From: CAYOHR01 sp964512145
GTDB lineage: Bacteria; Bacteroidota; Bacteroidia; Flavobacteriales_G; JALEGO01
Reading direction: 5' to 3'
DNA length: 64,000 nt
Assembly: GCA_964512145.1 (NCBI GenBank)
Contig: CAZEIM010000009.1
Location: forward strand, 1-64,000
The notes beneath the pieces are model-generated. The model did no database searches. It saw nothing but the letters and a program-made list of their open reading frames with translations, and was not told the DNA's origin. Positions 25,807-34,926 of this stretch are shown here, in pieces. How positions within the stretch are numbered: position 1 is the stretch's first letter; each line of letters begins with the position of its first letter. The position numbers and the translations under genes were made by a program.

Positions 25807-26838
25807 TTAAACGCCCCAACGCTCTAGGGTAAAAGTAAAGCGTGTACCCTCCCCTACCTTGCTGGTGACGTTAATACTTTCATTGTGTGCATCTAAAATG
25901 CTTTTCACAATAGACAAGCCCAAACCGGATCCTCCAGAATTTCTAGATCTACTTTCTTCTACCCTATAAAAACGTTCAAAAATTCGAATCAAATGTTCTT
26001 TGGATATTCCCGGACCATTATCTGAAAACTCTACAATTACTTTATCGTTTAATAAGGTGTAAGAAATTTCAATGGCACATTTTTCATAGCAGTATTTAAT
26101 AGAATTATTTAACAAATTAATAAAAACCTGGTAAATCCTTTTTCTATCAATATTTACCCAAATATTTTTAGGGATATTATTTACAATATTTTTTTCGGTA
26201 CCCGATATATTAATTTTTAGCTCTTCTATACAGCTATCAATTAACTCTTTTAAATCGACTTTTTGTTTTTTTAGTTGTATTTGATTTGCTTCAAGTTTAG
26301 TAAGTAAATCTAAATCGTCTAACAATTGACTCATGCGTTCAACACTTTGCTCTGCTTTTTGCAAATATGTTCTATTAATTCGAGGATCCTCTAAACCACC
26401 TTCTAACAAGGTTAAAATATACCCCTGTATGGTAAACAAGGGTGTTTTTAGTTCGTGTGCAATATTTCCTATAAATTCTTTTTGAAAATTTTCTTTAATC
26501 TTTAATTTATTTAATTCATCTTTTTTTTCTTCTAACCATCCCGAAACTTCTTCCTCCATTTCTTTAAAATTATCGGACGACATTACGTTAGAACGTTTAA
26601 ACTGATAGTTTGAAAAAATGTTTTTATACAAAACTTCCATTTTTTTAAATAAAAAAAACTGTAGAATTAAAAATAATATAGCATAAGAAAAGATGAAAAA
26701 AACAAAAAAAAGCCATAAAATATCGCCTGATTGAATTGGATTAGTATCTCCTAAAAAAAAATGTACCGCGGAAATGCCAATGATTGAAAATAAAAAAGAA
26801 ATAATAAAAACGAGTGTTTTAGGAGCTGTGTTTTTCAT
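25807..26838 (-). CDS. Sensor histidine kinase (PhoR-like)
   Basis: 343 residues. Two N-terminal membrane helices (TLVFIISFLFSIIGISAVHFF and ILWLFFVFFIFSYAILFLIL) with only a short external loop, then a coiled linker, the HisKA domain with IGNIAHELKTPLFTIQGY, and the ATPase domain (NLLNNSIKYC, FSDNGPGISKEH, FYRVEESRS, GGSGLGLSIVKSI). Topology and order match PhoR-like kinases of Bacteroidota, which lack a large periplasmic sensor and read phosphate through the transporter and a PhoU-like protein. Lies 9 bases after its regulator gene. Confidence 0.88.
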   Translation of the reverse strand: MKNTAPKTLVFIISFLFSIIGISAVHFFLGDTNPIQSGDILWLFFVFFIFSYAILFLILQFFLFKKMEVLYKNIFSNYQFKRSNVMSSDNFKEMEEEVSGWLEEKKDELNKLKIKENFQKEFIGNIAHELKTPLFTIQGYILTLLEGGLEDPRINRTYLQKAEQSVERMSQLLDDLDLLTKLEANQIQLKKQKVDLKELIDSCIEELKINISGTEKNIVNNIPKNIWVNIDRKRIYQVFINLLNNSIKYCYEKCAIEISYTLLNDKVIVEFSDNGPGISKEHLIRIFERFYRVEESRSRNSGGSGLGLSIVKSILDAHNESINVTSKVGEGTRFTFTLERWGV

Positions 26839-26847
26839 ACAATATTC

Positions 26848-27522
26848 TTAACGTTCCTCAAACTTATATCCAACACCCTTCATCGTTTTTATGCATTCAT
26901 CACCTAATTTTTCTCGCAACTTTCGTATATGAACATCAATGGTTCTATCTCCGACTATTACATCTTCTCCCCACACCTTTTCTAAAATTTCATCTCGGGT
27001 AAACACTTTGCCTGGCTTAGATGCTAACAAAGATAATAACTCAAATTCCTTTTTAGGTAATATATACTCTTGACCATGATTTTTAACCGTAAATTTTTCT
27101 TTATCAATCAACAACCCTTCCAATTGTATATTTGTTTTTTCTTTTGGAGTAGACCTTCTTAATAAAGAATTAATTTTTGAAACAAAAACGCGAGGTTTAA
27201 TTGGTTTTGCAATGTAATCATCTGCTCCTGCTTCTAACCCGGCTATTTGAGAATAATCTTCGTTACGTGCCGTTAAAAATACAATAAGAGTTTCGTCTAA
27301 TATTCTGTGTTTTCTAAGCTCTATACATGTTTCAATGCCATCCATTTGAGGCATCATAACATCTAACACTACTAAATTAGGTTTATGAGTAAGTGCTAAT
27401 TGTACGGCTTGTTTTCCATTATTAGCAGTAATTACATGAAATTGTTCCGCTTCAAGATTATATTTTAAAAACTCAACAATATCCGGCTCATCATCTACTA
27501 ATAATATTAAATTATCATTCAT
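26848..27522 (-). CDS. Response regulator (PhoB/OmpR family)
   Basis: 224 residues with receiver domain (LLVDDEPDIVEFLKYNL, VVLDVMMPQMDGIE with the phospho-acceptor Asp, FLTARNE, DDYIAKPIKPRVF) and winged-helix output domain (LPKKEFELLSLLASKPGKVF, RDEILEKVWG, RTIDVHIRKLREKLG, KGVGYKFEE). PhoB assignment is inferred from kinase form and from the motif in its promoter region that recurs before the phosphate transporter operon. Confidence 0.88.
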   Translation of the reverse strand: MNDNLILLVDDEPDIVEFLKYNLEAEQFHVITANNGKQAVQLALTHKPNLVVLDVMMPQMDGIETCIELRKHRILDETLIVFLTARNEDYSQIAGLEAGADDYIAKPIKPRVFVSKINSLLRRSTPKEKTNIQLEGLLIDKEKFTVKNHGQEYILPKKEFELLSLLASKPGKVFTRDEILEKVWGEDVIVGDRTIDVHIRKLREKLGDECIKTMKGVGYKFEER

Positions 27523-27563
27523 TGCGAATTAATTTTATGTAAAATTACAGTCTTTTTATATAT

Positions 27564-27585
27564 CTAATATTAACTAACTTTTAAG
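27564..27585 (-). promoter_or_regulatory. Putative Pho-box-like site before the response regulator gene
   Basis: Read leftward, this 22-mer has CTTAA and GTTAA exactly 11 bases apart, followed by TATTA. It matches 16 of 22 positions of the site at 34228-34249 before the DUF47-PiT operon, including an identical 11-mer AGTTAATATTA. The 11-bp periodicity is typical of tandem OmpR/PhoB-family binding. It lies 42 bases before the regulator gene. Confidence 0.45.
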
Positions 27586-27723
27586 TTTTATAAAAGTTAA
27601 GTATTGTATTTGAATGATGAAACCCTTTAAATACTTTTATGTAAAAAATATAGATGTTAATTTTATTTTGAGAATATTAGGGTTGCCTTAGGTAGTTAAT
27701 GAATAAATGCAATTAATTTCTAT

Positions 27724-27731
27724 TATTTTTG
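27724..27731 (+). promoter_or_regulatory. Promoter -7 element (TAttTTTG) of the M48 protease gene
   Basis: Exact TAnnTTTG, 12 bases before the ATG. No obvious -33 TTG. The 221-bp region to the divergent regulator gene otherwise holds only the Pho-box-like site. Confidence 0.5.
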
Positions 27732-27743
27732 TAAAAAAAGCAT

Positions 27744-28790
27744 ATGCAGATATTGCGAAAAATTGAAGAAAATAAACAATTTAAAGCTGAGTGGACAATA
27801 AAAAACAATCAATGTGTTATTGATATTACAAACGAAAATAATCCTGAAAATATTATTTGGGATTTAGCCTTCATACAAACTTATAAAGAAAAAAACACCT
27901 GGGTATTAAAATACGCCCCATTAAAACAAGAATTAAGGGTTGAGGACACCAAAAAAATAGATCAATTGTTTGAGGCTTATCCTTTTTTAAATAACCAAAA
28001 CAAGTGGAATGATAAGCGAAGTTTTATAGGATCAACTACTTTTATAGTTGGTATAGTAATAAGTTTAGTTCTTGCTATCTATTTTTTTATGATACCCTGG
28101 TTGGCAGGATTAATATCGAGTATGATATCCATTGAAAAGGAAATAGAGTTAGGTAATATGTTATATGAACAAACTATAAAAGAGTATACCATAGACGAGG
28201 AAAAAACAAAACAATTGCAATATTTTATAAACGAAATTGACTGGAATACCCAATACCCTATAAAAGTTACGGTTGTAAAAATGAAAGAACTAAATGCTTT
28301 TGCCATGCCTGGGGGTAATATTGTAGTGTTTGACTCCTTGCTTAAAACCATAAAACATTATGATGAGTTAGCGGCTTTACTATCTCACGAAGTAACGCAC
28401 GTTGAAAAAAGACATTCACTAAAATCTTTAGCTAGAAGTTTATCGGGCAGAATATTTTTATATTTAATATTAGGGGATAATGCAACGTTTATTGATGTAT
28501 CAAGTAATTTAACTGAACTTAATTATTCTAGAGCATTAGAATATGAAGCCGATGCATTTGGATTTGAAATTTTGGAGAAAAATAAAATAAATCCGCAGGG
28601 AATGATTCGTTTATTTGAAAAGTTTAAAAATGCCGAAAATAAAGCAGAGAGTAAATTACTAAGTTTTTTAAGTACCCACCCTGTAACGGATGATAGAATA
28701 AAAAACACCCAATTACTCATTAAAAATAGTCCCTATCAACATGAAATCGATGCTGTATTGATGAAAATTTTTGAGGAAATAAATAAATAA
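27744..28790 (+). CDS. M48-family membrane metalloprotease
   Basis: 348 residues. An N-terminal cytoplasmic part of ~95 residues precedes one strong membrane segment (STTFIVGIVISLVLAIYFFM). The peptidase M48 domain has AFAMPGGNIVVFDSLL, the zinc motif LSHEVTHVEKRH (HExxH), and the third ligand region EYEADAFGFEIL. The family includes Oma1, HtpX and BepA, which clip or recycle damaged envelope proteins. The domain layout is closest to Oma1-type proteases. Specific substrate unknown. Confidence 0.88.
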   Translation: MQILRKIEENKQFKAEWTIKNNQCVIDITNENNPENIIWDLAFIQTYKEKNTWVLKYAPLKQELRVEDTKKIDQLFEAYPFLNNQNKWNDKRSFIGSTTFIVGIVISLVLAIYFFMIPWLAGLISSMISIEKEIELGNMLYEQTIKEYTIDEEKTKQLQYFINEIDWNTQYPIKVTVVKMKELNAFAMPGGNIVVFDSLLKTIKHYDELAALLSHEVTHVEKRHSLKSLARSLSGRIFLYLILGDNATFIDVSSNLTELNYSRALEYEADAFGFEILEKNKINPQGMIRLFEKFKNAENKAESKLLSFLSTHPVTDDRIKNTQLLIKNSPYQHEIDAVLMKIFEEINK

Positions 28791-28795
28791 AACTA

Positions 28796-30913
28796 TTAAT
28801 TACTCAACACCTCCAACTCAATTTGTTTTTTTAAAATATCAATACCTTTTACTTTTACTTTTATAACATCGGCTAATTGAATGGTTTTTTTAGTTCTTTT
28901 TCCTACTACCCGATGCTTTTTTTGTTCAAATTCGTAATAGTCGCCCGGGATATCTCGCAAACGAATAAGCCCTTCTGTTTTACTCTCACCTATTTCTACA
29001 AATATTCCCCACTCCGTTACGCCTGAAACAACTCCATTAAATATTTCTCCTACTCTGTTTTGCATGTATAATACTTGCATAAATTTAATAGAAGCTCTTT
29101 CAGCTTCTTCTGCCAACCTCTCTTGAACCGAGCAATGTTTACATAAATTTTCGTATACACTCACCTCTACAGAGTTTCCATGATGTAAATAGTGCTGTAA
29201 CAATCTGTGAGCAATCATATCGGGATATCTTCGAATAGGTGAAGTAAAGTGCGAGTAATAATCAAAGGCCAATCCATAATGACCAATGTTATTTGTAGAA
29301 TATACGGCTTTTGCCATAGTTCTAACTGCTAGGGTTTCAATAAGATGAGCTTCTTTTTTGCCCTTTACATCCTGCAATAGTTTATTAAAACTTTGAGAAA
29401 CATCTTTATGATGATTTGCATTAAAGCTATATCCAAAAGTTTTAACAAACTGAACAAAATCATTTAACTTATCAGGATTAGGTGTGTCGTGTACTCTGTA
29501 AATAAAATTTTTATGTTTTTCTCCATGCTTAGGCTTTCCTACAAATTCAGAAACTCTTCGGTTTGCTAATAGCATAAATTCTTCAATTAATTTATGGGCA
29601 TCTTTTTGAGTTTTAAAAAATACTTCTAAAGGCTGACCTTTTTCATCTAATTTAAATTTCACCTCTTCTTTTTCAAAAGCAATTGCACCTTTGCTCATAC
29701 GATTTTTTCGTAAAATTTTTGCTAATTGATTTATGGGGTGCAAAATTTCATGCATTTCACCGGCTCCATCTTCTAAAATTTGTTGCACTTCTTCGTATGT
29801 AAAGCGTCTTATGGAATGTATCACGGTTCTTCCAAACCATTCATGTACTATTTCTGCCTTACTATTTAAAGTAAATACAGCCGAAAAACATAATTTATCT
29901 TCATTAGGACGCAAAGAGCAAACCTGATTGGATAATATTTCGGGTAACATAGGTATTACACGATCTACTAAATAAATGGATGTAGCTCTATTTTGTGCTT
30001 CTTTATCAATTTCACTTCCCGGTTGTACATAATGCGTAACATCGGCAATATGTACGCCAACTTCAACATTTCCATTATCTAATACCTGATAGGATATAGC
30101 ATCATCAAAATCTTTAGCATCAAATGGATCTATAGTAAATGTAGTGATTCCTCTAAAATCTCGTCTATTTTTTATTTCTTGCGAAGAAATTTCAATCGGA
30201 ATTTTTTTTGCTTCATCTTCCAGAGCTGAAGGAAATCCCCTTGGTAAACCAAATTCGGCTAAAACACCTTGAACCTCTGTTGAGGTATCTCCAGGTGTAC
30301 CTAATATTTCAATTACCTCTCCAGTAGGTGAATTATTTACATCATCAGGCCATTGAAAAATGCGCACAATCACTTTTTCTTTATCTTTTGCACCATTTAA
30401 TTTAGATAGTGGAATATACACATCGGTCGTAAACTTAGTATTATCAGGAATTAAAAAAGCATGATTTTTAGATACCTGTAATACTCCTACCCACTCCGTT
30501 CTGGCTCTCTCAAGGACTTCTACAATTTTACCCTCGGGTTTTTCTTTAGATAAACTATTTTTAGATACCGCTACCTTTACAACATCTCCATGAAAAGCAA
30601 AATCTAAATATTTTCGGGGTATGAAGATATCTTTTTCAGAAGCCTCACTCACTACATAACCTATGCCCGACTTAGTAACATCTAATGTTCCAATGATATA
30701 TATTTGTTGATCTTTCCGTTTATATTTTCCGGGAGCAACTTCAATTAGCTCTCCTTTAAAAGATAAATCGGCCAATAACTTCTCAACCTTTTTTTTCGAA
30801 TCCACTGAGGTAATGTTCAGAGTTTTACAAATTTGTTTGTAATTAACTGCTTTCCCTCCTAATGTTTCAAAAGCTTTAAAAATATCTTGAATTAATGTAT
30901 GCGTTTCTTTCAC
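28796..30913 (-). CDS. rnr: Ribonuclease R
   Basis: 705 residues. 3'-to-5' exoribonuclease that degrades structured RNA. Domains: N-terminal helix-turn-helix-like (residues 1-60), cold-shock OB domains (residues ~65-220), RNB catalytic domain with TIDPFDAKDFDDAIS holding the metal-binding aspartates (near residue 262), IADVTHYVQPGS and YSHFTSPIRRYPD, and a C-terminal S1 domain (GVVSGVTEWGIFVEI). No lysine-rich tail beyond S1. Convergent with the M48 gene, 5 bases apart. Confidence 0.96.
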   Translation of the reverse strand: MKETHTLIQDIFKAFETLGGKAVNYKQICKTLNITSVDSKKKVEKLLADLSFKGELIEVAPGKYKRKDQQIYIIGTLDVTKSGIGYVVSEASEKDIFIPRKYLDFAFHGDVVKVAVSKNSLSKEKPEGKIVEVLERARTEWVGVLQVSKNHAFLIPDNTKFTTDVYIPLSKLNGAKDKEKVIVRIFQWPDDVNNSPTGEVIEILGTPGDTSTEVQGVLAEFGLPRGFPSALEDEAKKIPIEISSQEIKNRRDFRGITTFTIDPFDAKDFDDAISYQVLDNGNVEVGVHIADVTHYVQPGSEIDKEAQNRATSIYLVDRVIPMLPEILSNQVCSLRPNEDKLCFSAVFTLNSKAEIVHEWFGRTVIHSIRRFTYEEVQQILEDGAGEMHEILHPINQLAKILRKNRMSKGAIAFEKEEVKFKLDEKGQPLEVFFKTQKDAHKLIEEFMLLANRRVSEFVGKPKHGEKHKNFIYRVHDTPNPDKLNDFVQFVKTFGYSFNANHHKDVSQSFNKLLQDVKGKKEAHLIETLAVRTMAKAVYSTNNIGHYGLAFDYYSHFTSPIRRYPDMIAHRLLQHYLHHGNSVEVSVYENLCKHCSVQERLAEEAERASIKFMQVLYMQNRVGEIFNGVVSGVTEWGIFVEIGESKTEGLIRLRDIPGDYYEFEQKKHRVVGKRTKKTIQLADVIKVKVKGIDILKKQIELEVLSN

Positions 30914-31009
30914 TATGATTTTTCACTAAATTAATATTTAAATGCGAAAACAATTCATTTTATTATGAAATAAAACCAAATTGTTAAATATATTAAAGTC
31001 TTTTTTGAG

Positions 31010-31804
31010 TTACTCTGTAACTAAATTTTCAGAAATATGTGGTTCGTGTTGCTCCGAATTAAGTTGAAAAATATCTTGAAAAGCGGTATACATAATAACC
31101 AAACCAGCAGGAATTGTAAATAGAATACCGAAAAATAAAGCCAATATTCCACTTAACATAATTAAGCCTACCACGATAAAAAACAACAAGTGCCTACCAA
31201 ATTGAGCGTGCACAGTTTTAATACTTAAACGAATAGCTTTTACGGGTGCTAGGTTAAAAAAATACACCAATGGTGCAGACCATACTAAAATAATGGCTAC
31301 ATACAAAAATGGTAATAAAAATATTAAAGACCAAAAGGGGAAGTTTGAATACATTTGAATAATAGCCGATGGATCAGGATTTTGGGATGAATACATTTGA
31401 ATAATAGCCTGAAATAAATCATAATAAGATATTATGAGTATAGCCATAAAGGGTATAAATGAAAGGATGTAAATTCCATACATCAATAAAGTAACCATAA
31501 CTATCCCTCCAACGTTTTTAAAAGGAGTAAAAAAGTCTGTGAATTGAGCTTCTTTTTTTTGACGTATATTATTCGAAAAAACATATAAACCAATACTTAA
31601 AGCAGGCCCAACCAAAATATTATTCAAAATACCGCCCAAAATAGGAACTAAACCTATTAAATAGGTTATAACTATAATCATCAGAATATATAAAAAATAC
31701 ATTCCAATTCTTTCACCGAACGTTTTAAAACCTTCGTTGATATAGTTGCTAAAATTAAAAGTGTAATTAATATTATTATTGAAATTAGATGTAGGGGAAC
31801 TCAT
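31010..31804 (-). CDS. Integral membrane protein of unknown function
   Basis: 264 residues with about six hydrophobic helices (YFLYILMIIVITYLIGLVP, IVMVTLLMYGIYILSFIPFM, LIFLLPFLYVAIILVW, LLFFIVVGLIMLSGILALFF). The first half has a GPALSIGLYVF segment common in DUF4013/DUF975-like membrane proteins, but I cannot assign a family firmly. A short repeated motif AIIQMYS occurs twice in one loop. It starts 5 bases after the lipoprotein gene upstream, so the two are likely cotranscribed. Confidence 0.7.
   Translation of the reverse strand: MSSPTSNFNNNINYTFNFSNYINEGFKTFGERIGMYFLYILMIIVITYLIGLVPILGGILNNILVGPALSIGLYVFSNNIRQKKEAQFTDFFTPFKNVGGIVMVTLLMYGIYILSFIPFMAILIISYYDLFQAIIQMYSSQNPDPSAIIQMYSNFPFWSLIFLLPFLYVAIILVWSAPLVYFFNLAPVKAIRLSIKTVHAQFGRHLLFFIVVGLIMLSGILALFFGILFTIPAGLVIMYTAFQDIFQLNSEQHEPHISENLVTE
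31347..31409. repeat. 21-bp direct repeat in the membrane protein gene
   Basis: The 21 bases at 31347-31367 recur exactly at 31389-31409, 42 bases (14 codons) away and in frame, giving two copies of AIIQMYS in a loop. Looks like a small internal duplication. Confidence 0.8.
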
Positions 31805-31809
31805 ACAAC

Positions 31810-32196
31810 TTAAGGGTACACGATAATAGTTTGTTCAGTAACTTCTCCTTCTTTAAATTCAACAAAAGCATCGCCTTTTAAGGTGTCGGTTAAAAACCCA
31901 TCTACTCTTACATAAGTAGCCGAAGCTTTTAGTACAGCTGGGAGTTTAGTAGAAAACTCAATATTTCCGTTTTTATCCGTATTTCCTTCCTTTTTAATAC
32001 CTTCCTTGCATATTTGAGTGTTTGGAGCGTCTTTGGCAGGAGTACAATCTAACACCACTAATGCTCCTCTTAAAGCCACTTTATTTTCATCGGTTACTGT
32101 AACAATAGCTTTGGGTGCACTTGGTTGCTTGCAACCTGATAATGCATAACCAAATATGATTAAAGCATAAAAATTTGAAAGAAAAAATATTTTCAT
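31810..32196 (-). CDS. Small lipoprotein with Ig-like/carboxypeptidase-regulatory-like domain
   Basis: 128 residues: lipoprotein signal peptide with lipobox YALSGC (Cys near residue 22), then a single beta-rich domain (IVTVTDENKVALRGALVVLD, NTDKNGNIEFSTKLPAVL) with the pattern of a transthyretin-like or carboxypeptidase-regulatory domain, and two cysteines that could form a disulphide. Presumably on the periplasmic side of a membrane. Function unknown. Divergent from the cyclophilin gene. Confidence 0.75.
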   Translation of the reverse strand: MKIFFLSNFYALIIFGYALSGCKQPSAPKAIVTVTDENKVALRGALVVLDCTPAKDAPNTQICKEGIKKEGNTDKNGNIEFSTKLPAVLKASATYVRVDGFLTDTLKGDAFVEFKEGEVTEQTIIVYP

Positions 32197-32254
32197 ACCG
32201 TAAATTTAATTAAATTCGTTTCTTAAATACGAAGTTAATCAATTACTATTAATT

Positions 32255-33082
32255 ATGAAAAATGTTTTTAAAACTTATTCTATTTTTATTTTTTTAAGTG
32301 TGCTAATGCCCTCTTTTTTGTTTACTCAGCAACAAAAGGTGAAAATTTCTACCGAATATGGTAATATCATATTGGTTTTATACGATGAAACTCCAAAACA
32401 CCGTGATAATTTTATAAAGTTAGTAAAAGAACAATATTATAATGGTTCTACTTTTCACAGAATTATTAAAAATTTTATGATACAGGGTGGAGATCCTAAC
32501 TCAAAAGATTCTAACAATACACAACTAGGTAATGGTGGGCCGGGGTATACTTTGCCTGCCGAAATTAATCCCAAATATTATCATAAAAAAGGAGCATTAG
32601 CTGCCGCTAGACTGGGAGACAACATCAATCCCAAAAAAGAAAGCTCAGGAAGTCAGTTCTATATAGTTCAAGGAAGTACCTTTACGGCAGATGTTCTCAA
32701 ACAAATGGAACAAAGAAAAAATAGTTCCTTACAAACAAAATATATACGTTCATTTTTAAATGATCCAAAAAATGAGACATATATTAATAAATTAAAACAA
32801 TTACAAGAAGAAAAAAATGAGGAGGCTATTAAAACGTTTTACGGTGAAATTGAATCTATAGTATTGCCAACCATTCCGGAAAAAGAAAAAGTAAAATATT
32901 CGGAAGAACAAATTAAAACATATACTTCTATTGGTGGAACACCTCATTTAGATGGTGATTATACCGTTTTTGGAGAAGTGATTGAAGGGCTAGATGTATT
33001 AGATAAAATTGCATCTGTTCAAACAGGTACTGCGGATAAACCATTGAAAGATATTAAAATGACCATTACCTTAGTAAAGTAA
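32255..33082 (+). CDS. Cyclophilin-type peptidyl-prolyl isomerase, exported
   Basis: 275 residues: signal peptide (IFIFLSVLMPSFLFTQ), then a cyclophilin domain with YNGSTFHRIIKNFMIQGGDP, GPGYTLPAEI, and SGSQFYIVQGSTF. A charged insert of about 75 residues (KQMEQRKNSS through EKVKYSEEQ) separates this from the last strands (GGTPHLDGDYTVFGEVIEG). Such inserts are known in Bacteroidota cyclophilins. Probably a periplasmic folding catalyst. The stop overlaps the pheS start by one base (TAATG). Confidence 0.92.
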   Translation: MKNVFKTYSIFIFLSVLMPSFLFTQQQKVKISTEYGNIILVLYDETPKHRDNFIKLVKEQYYNGSTFHRIIKNFMIQGGDPNSKDSNNTQLGNGGPGYTLPAEINPKYYHKKGALAAARLGDNINPKKESSGSQFYIVQGSTFTADVLKQMEQRKNSSLQTKYIRSFLNDPKNETYINKLKQLQEEKNEEAIKTFYGEIESIVLPTIPEKEKVKYSEEQIKTYTSIGGTPHLDGDYTVFGEVIEGLDVLDKIASVQTGTADKPLKDIKMTITLVK

Positions 33083-34107
33083 TGATAGAAGAAATTGAAA
33101 AATATTTACTGGACGTTAAAAATTTTTCTTCAAGTTCCACTCAACAAGTTGAAGAATTTAAAATCGCATATTTAAGTCAGAAGGGCATATTAAAAAATTT
33201 ATTTAGTCAATTTAAAGAAGTTCCCACAAAAAAAAAAAAAGAGTATGGTCAAAAAATAAATGAATTAAAGCAAGCGGTTGAAAGCAAAATAGTTGAATTA
33301 CAATCAAAGATTAGTCCCATAAAACAATCAAAAAATGAAGGTTTTGATTATACTTTACCATCGTATAAATATGAGTTTGGATCGAGGCATCCTATATCTA
33401 TCGTGAAAACTGAAATAATAGATATATTTAAACGGCTGGGGTATTCTATATCTGAAGGCCCTGAAATTGAAGATGATTGGCATAACTTTAGTGCATTAAA
33501 CTTTCCGGAAGATCACCCAGCAAGAGATATGCAAGATACTTTTTTTGTTTCGGGAGATGAAAATATTGCATTGCGTACGCATACTTCTTCGGTGCAAATT
33601 CGGGTTATGGAATCACAAAAACCTCCTTTTAGAACCATTTCACCGGGAAGGGTTTATAGAAATGAAGCTATATCAGCTCGGGCAAACTGTTTTTTTAATC
33701 AAATAGAGGGTTTGTATATCGATGAAAATGTATCTATGTCGGATCTTAAACAAAATTTATTATTTTTTGCACAAGAAATGTTTGGGACTTCTACTAAGAT
33801 AAGGTTAAGACCTTCCTATTTTCCATTTACAGAGCCAAGTGCAGAAATGGATATCTCTTGTTTTTTATGCGACAGTAAAGGATGTAATATATGTAAACAA
33901 AGCGGTTGGGTTGAAATATTAGGTTGTGGTATGGTTGATCCTAACGTACTCAATAACTGCAATATAGATGCCAAAAAATACAATGGATTTGCTTTTGGAA
34001 TGGGGGTTGAAAGAATTACTATGTTAAAATATCAGATTAATGATATCCGACTGTTTTACGAAAATGATGTTCGGTTTTTAGAGCAATTTTCGGAGTATTC
34101 CATTTAA
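33082..34107 (+). CDS. pheS: Phenylalanyl-tRNA synthetase alpha subunit
   Basis: 341 residues. Catalytic subunit of the alpha2-beta2 enzyme that charges tRNA-Phe. N-terminal coiled coil (residues 1-85), then the class II core with motif 2 region SPGRVYRNEAISARANCFFN and motif 3 region AFGMGVERITMLKYQI; EGPEIEDDWHNFSALNFP and RDMQDTFFV are typical. The pheT gene is not adjacent. Translation is probably coupled to the preceding cyclophilin gene. Confidence 0.97.
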   Translation: MIEEIEKYLLDVKNFSSSSTQQVEEFKIAYLSQKGILKNLFSQFKEVPTKKKKEYGQKINELKQAVESKIVELQSKISPIKQSKNEGFDYTLPSYKYEFGSRHPISIVKTEIIDIFKRLGYSISEGPEIEDDWHNFSALNFPEDHPARDMQDTFFVSGDENIALRTHTSSVQIRVMESQKPPFRTISPGRVYRNEAISARANCFFNQIEGLYIDENVSMSDLKQNLLFFAQEMFGTSTKIRLRPSYFPFTEPSAEMDISCFLCDSKGCNICKQSGWVEILGCGMVDPNVLNNCNIDAKKYNGFAFGMGVERITMLKYQINDIRLFYENDVRFLEQFSEYSI

Positions 34108-34227
34108 CTTTTCTAAAATTTCCATAAAAAGATTTTACCCATATTTTTAAACTGAACGTATATATTGGCGTAATTTTTTTCAGCCAACTAATTCCTAAAA
34201 TGTTAAATTCTAATTTTTATAAAACGA

Positions 34228-34249
34228 GTTAACGTTCAGTTAATATTAA
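34228..34249 (+). promoter_or_regulatory. Putative Pho-box-like site before the DUF47-PiT operon
   Basis: GTTAA at 34228 and at 34239, exactly 11 bases apart, then TATTAA; related to the site at 27564-27585 before the PhoB-like gene. A weak -7 element (CAtaTTTG, one mismatch) follows at about 34255-34262, so the site is well placed for an activator. Confidence 0.5.
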
Positions 34250-34284
34250 TGTAACATATTTGAATAATTTTTTCTTCTCAAAGT

Positions 34285-34926
34285 ATGATTAACAAATTGT
34301 TCACTTTATTTAAACCAAAAAATAACAAGTTCCATGTACTATTTGTACAATTATCCGAACATATTGTTGAAGCGGCAAAAAGTCTTTCTATATTATTAAA
34401 AACTAAAGACACTTCTCTGCATTTAGAAATTATTAATAAAATACAAATGCTAGAGCATGCCGGAGATGGTATTACACATCAAATTTTTAAAGAACTCAGT
34501 AAAAATTTTATTACTCCTTTTGACCGCGAAGATATTCATTTACTTGCCTCTTCCTTAGATGATGTGTTAGATTTTATTAATGCAGCATCACAGAGAGTAC
34601 GAATTATGAAAATCAAAGAATTTACACCCGCCATGATAGAACTTGGAGACTTAATTGAAGAAAGTTCGCTTCAAGTACATAAAGCTACTCAAGAACTTAA
34701 AAAACTAAACTATGATGGAATCTTTGATATTTTAGTAAAAATACACAGTATTGAAAACTTAGCCGATGAGTCTTTTGATAGAAGTATATCAAACTTATTC
34801 GAAAATGAAAAAGATGCCATTACTATTATTAAGCATCAACAAATGTTGGATTTGCTAGAAACTACTACCGATAAATGCGAAGAAGTAGCCAATGCTATAG
34901 AATCGGTTGCTTTAAAATATTCGTAA
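34285..34926 (+). CDS. DUF47 (PhoU-like) phosphate transport accessory protein
   Basis: 213 residues, all-helical and PhoU-like, with the family's typical EHAGDGITHQIFKELSKNFITPFDREDI. DUF47 proteins are coded next to PiT transporters and are thought to regulate them. The stop codon directly abuts the ATG of the transporter gene, so they form one operon. Confidence 0.92.
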   Translation: MINKLFTLFKPKNNKFHVLFVQLSEHIVEAAKSLSILLKTKDTSLHLEIINKIQMLEHAGDGITHQIFKELSKNFITPFDREDIHLLASSLDDVLDFINAASQRVRIMKIKEFTPAMIELGDLIEESSLQVHKATQELKKLNYDGIFDILVKIHSIENLADESFDRSISNLFENEKDAITIIKHQQMLDLLETTTDKCEEVANAIESVALKYS

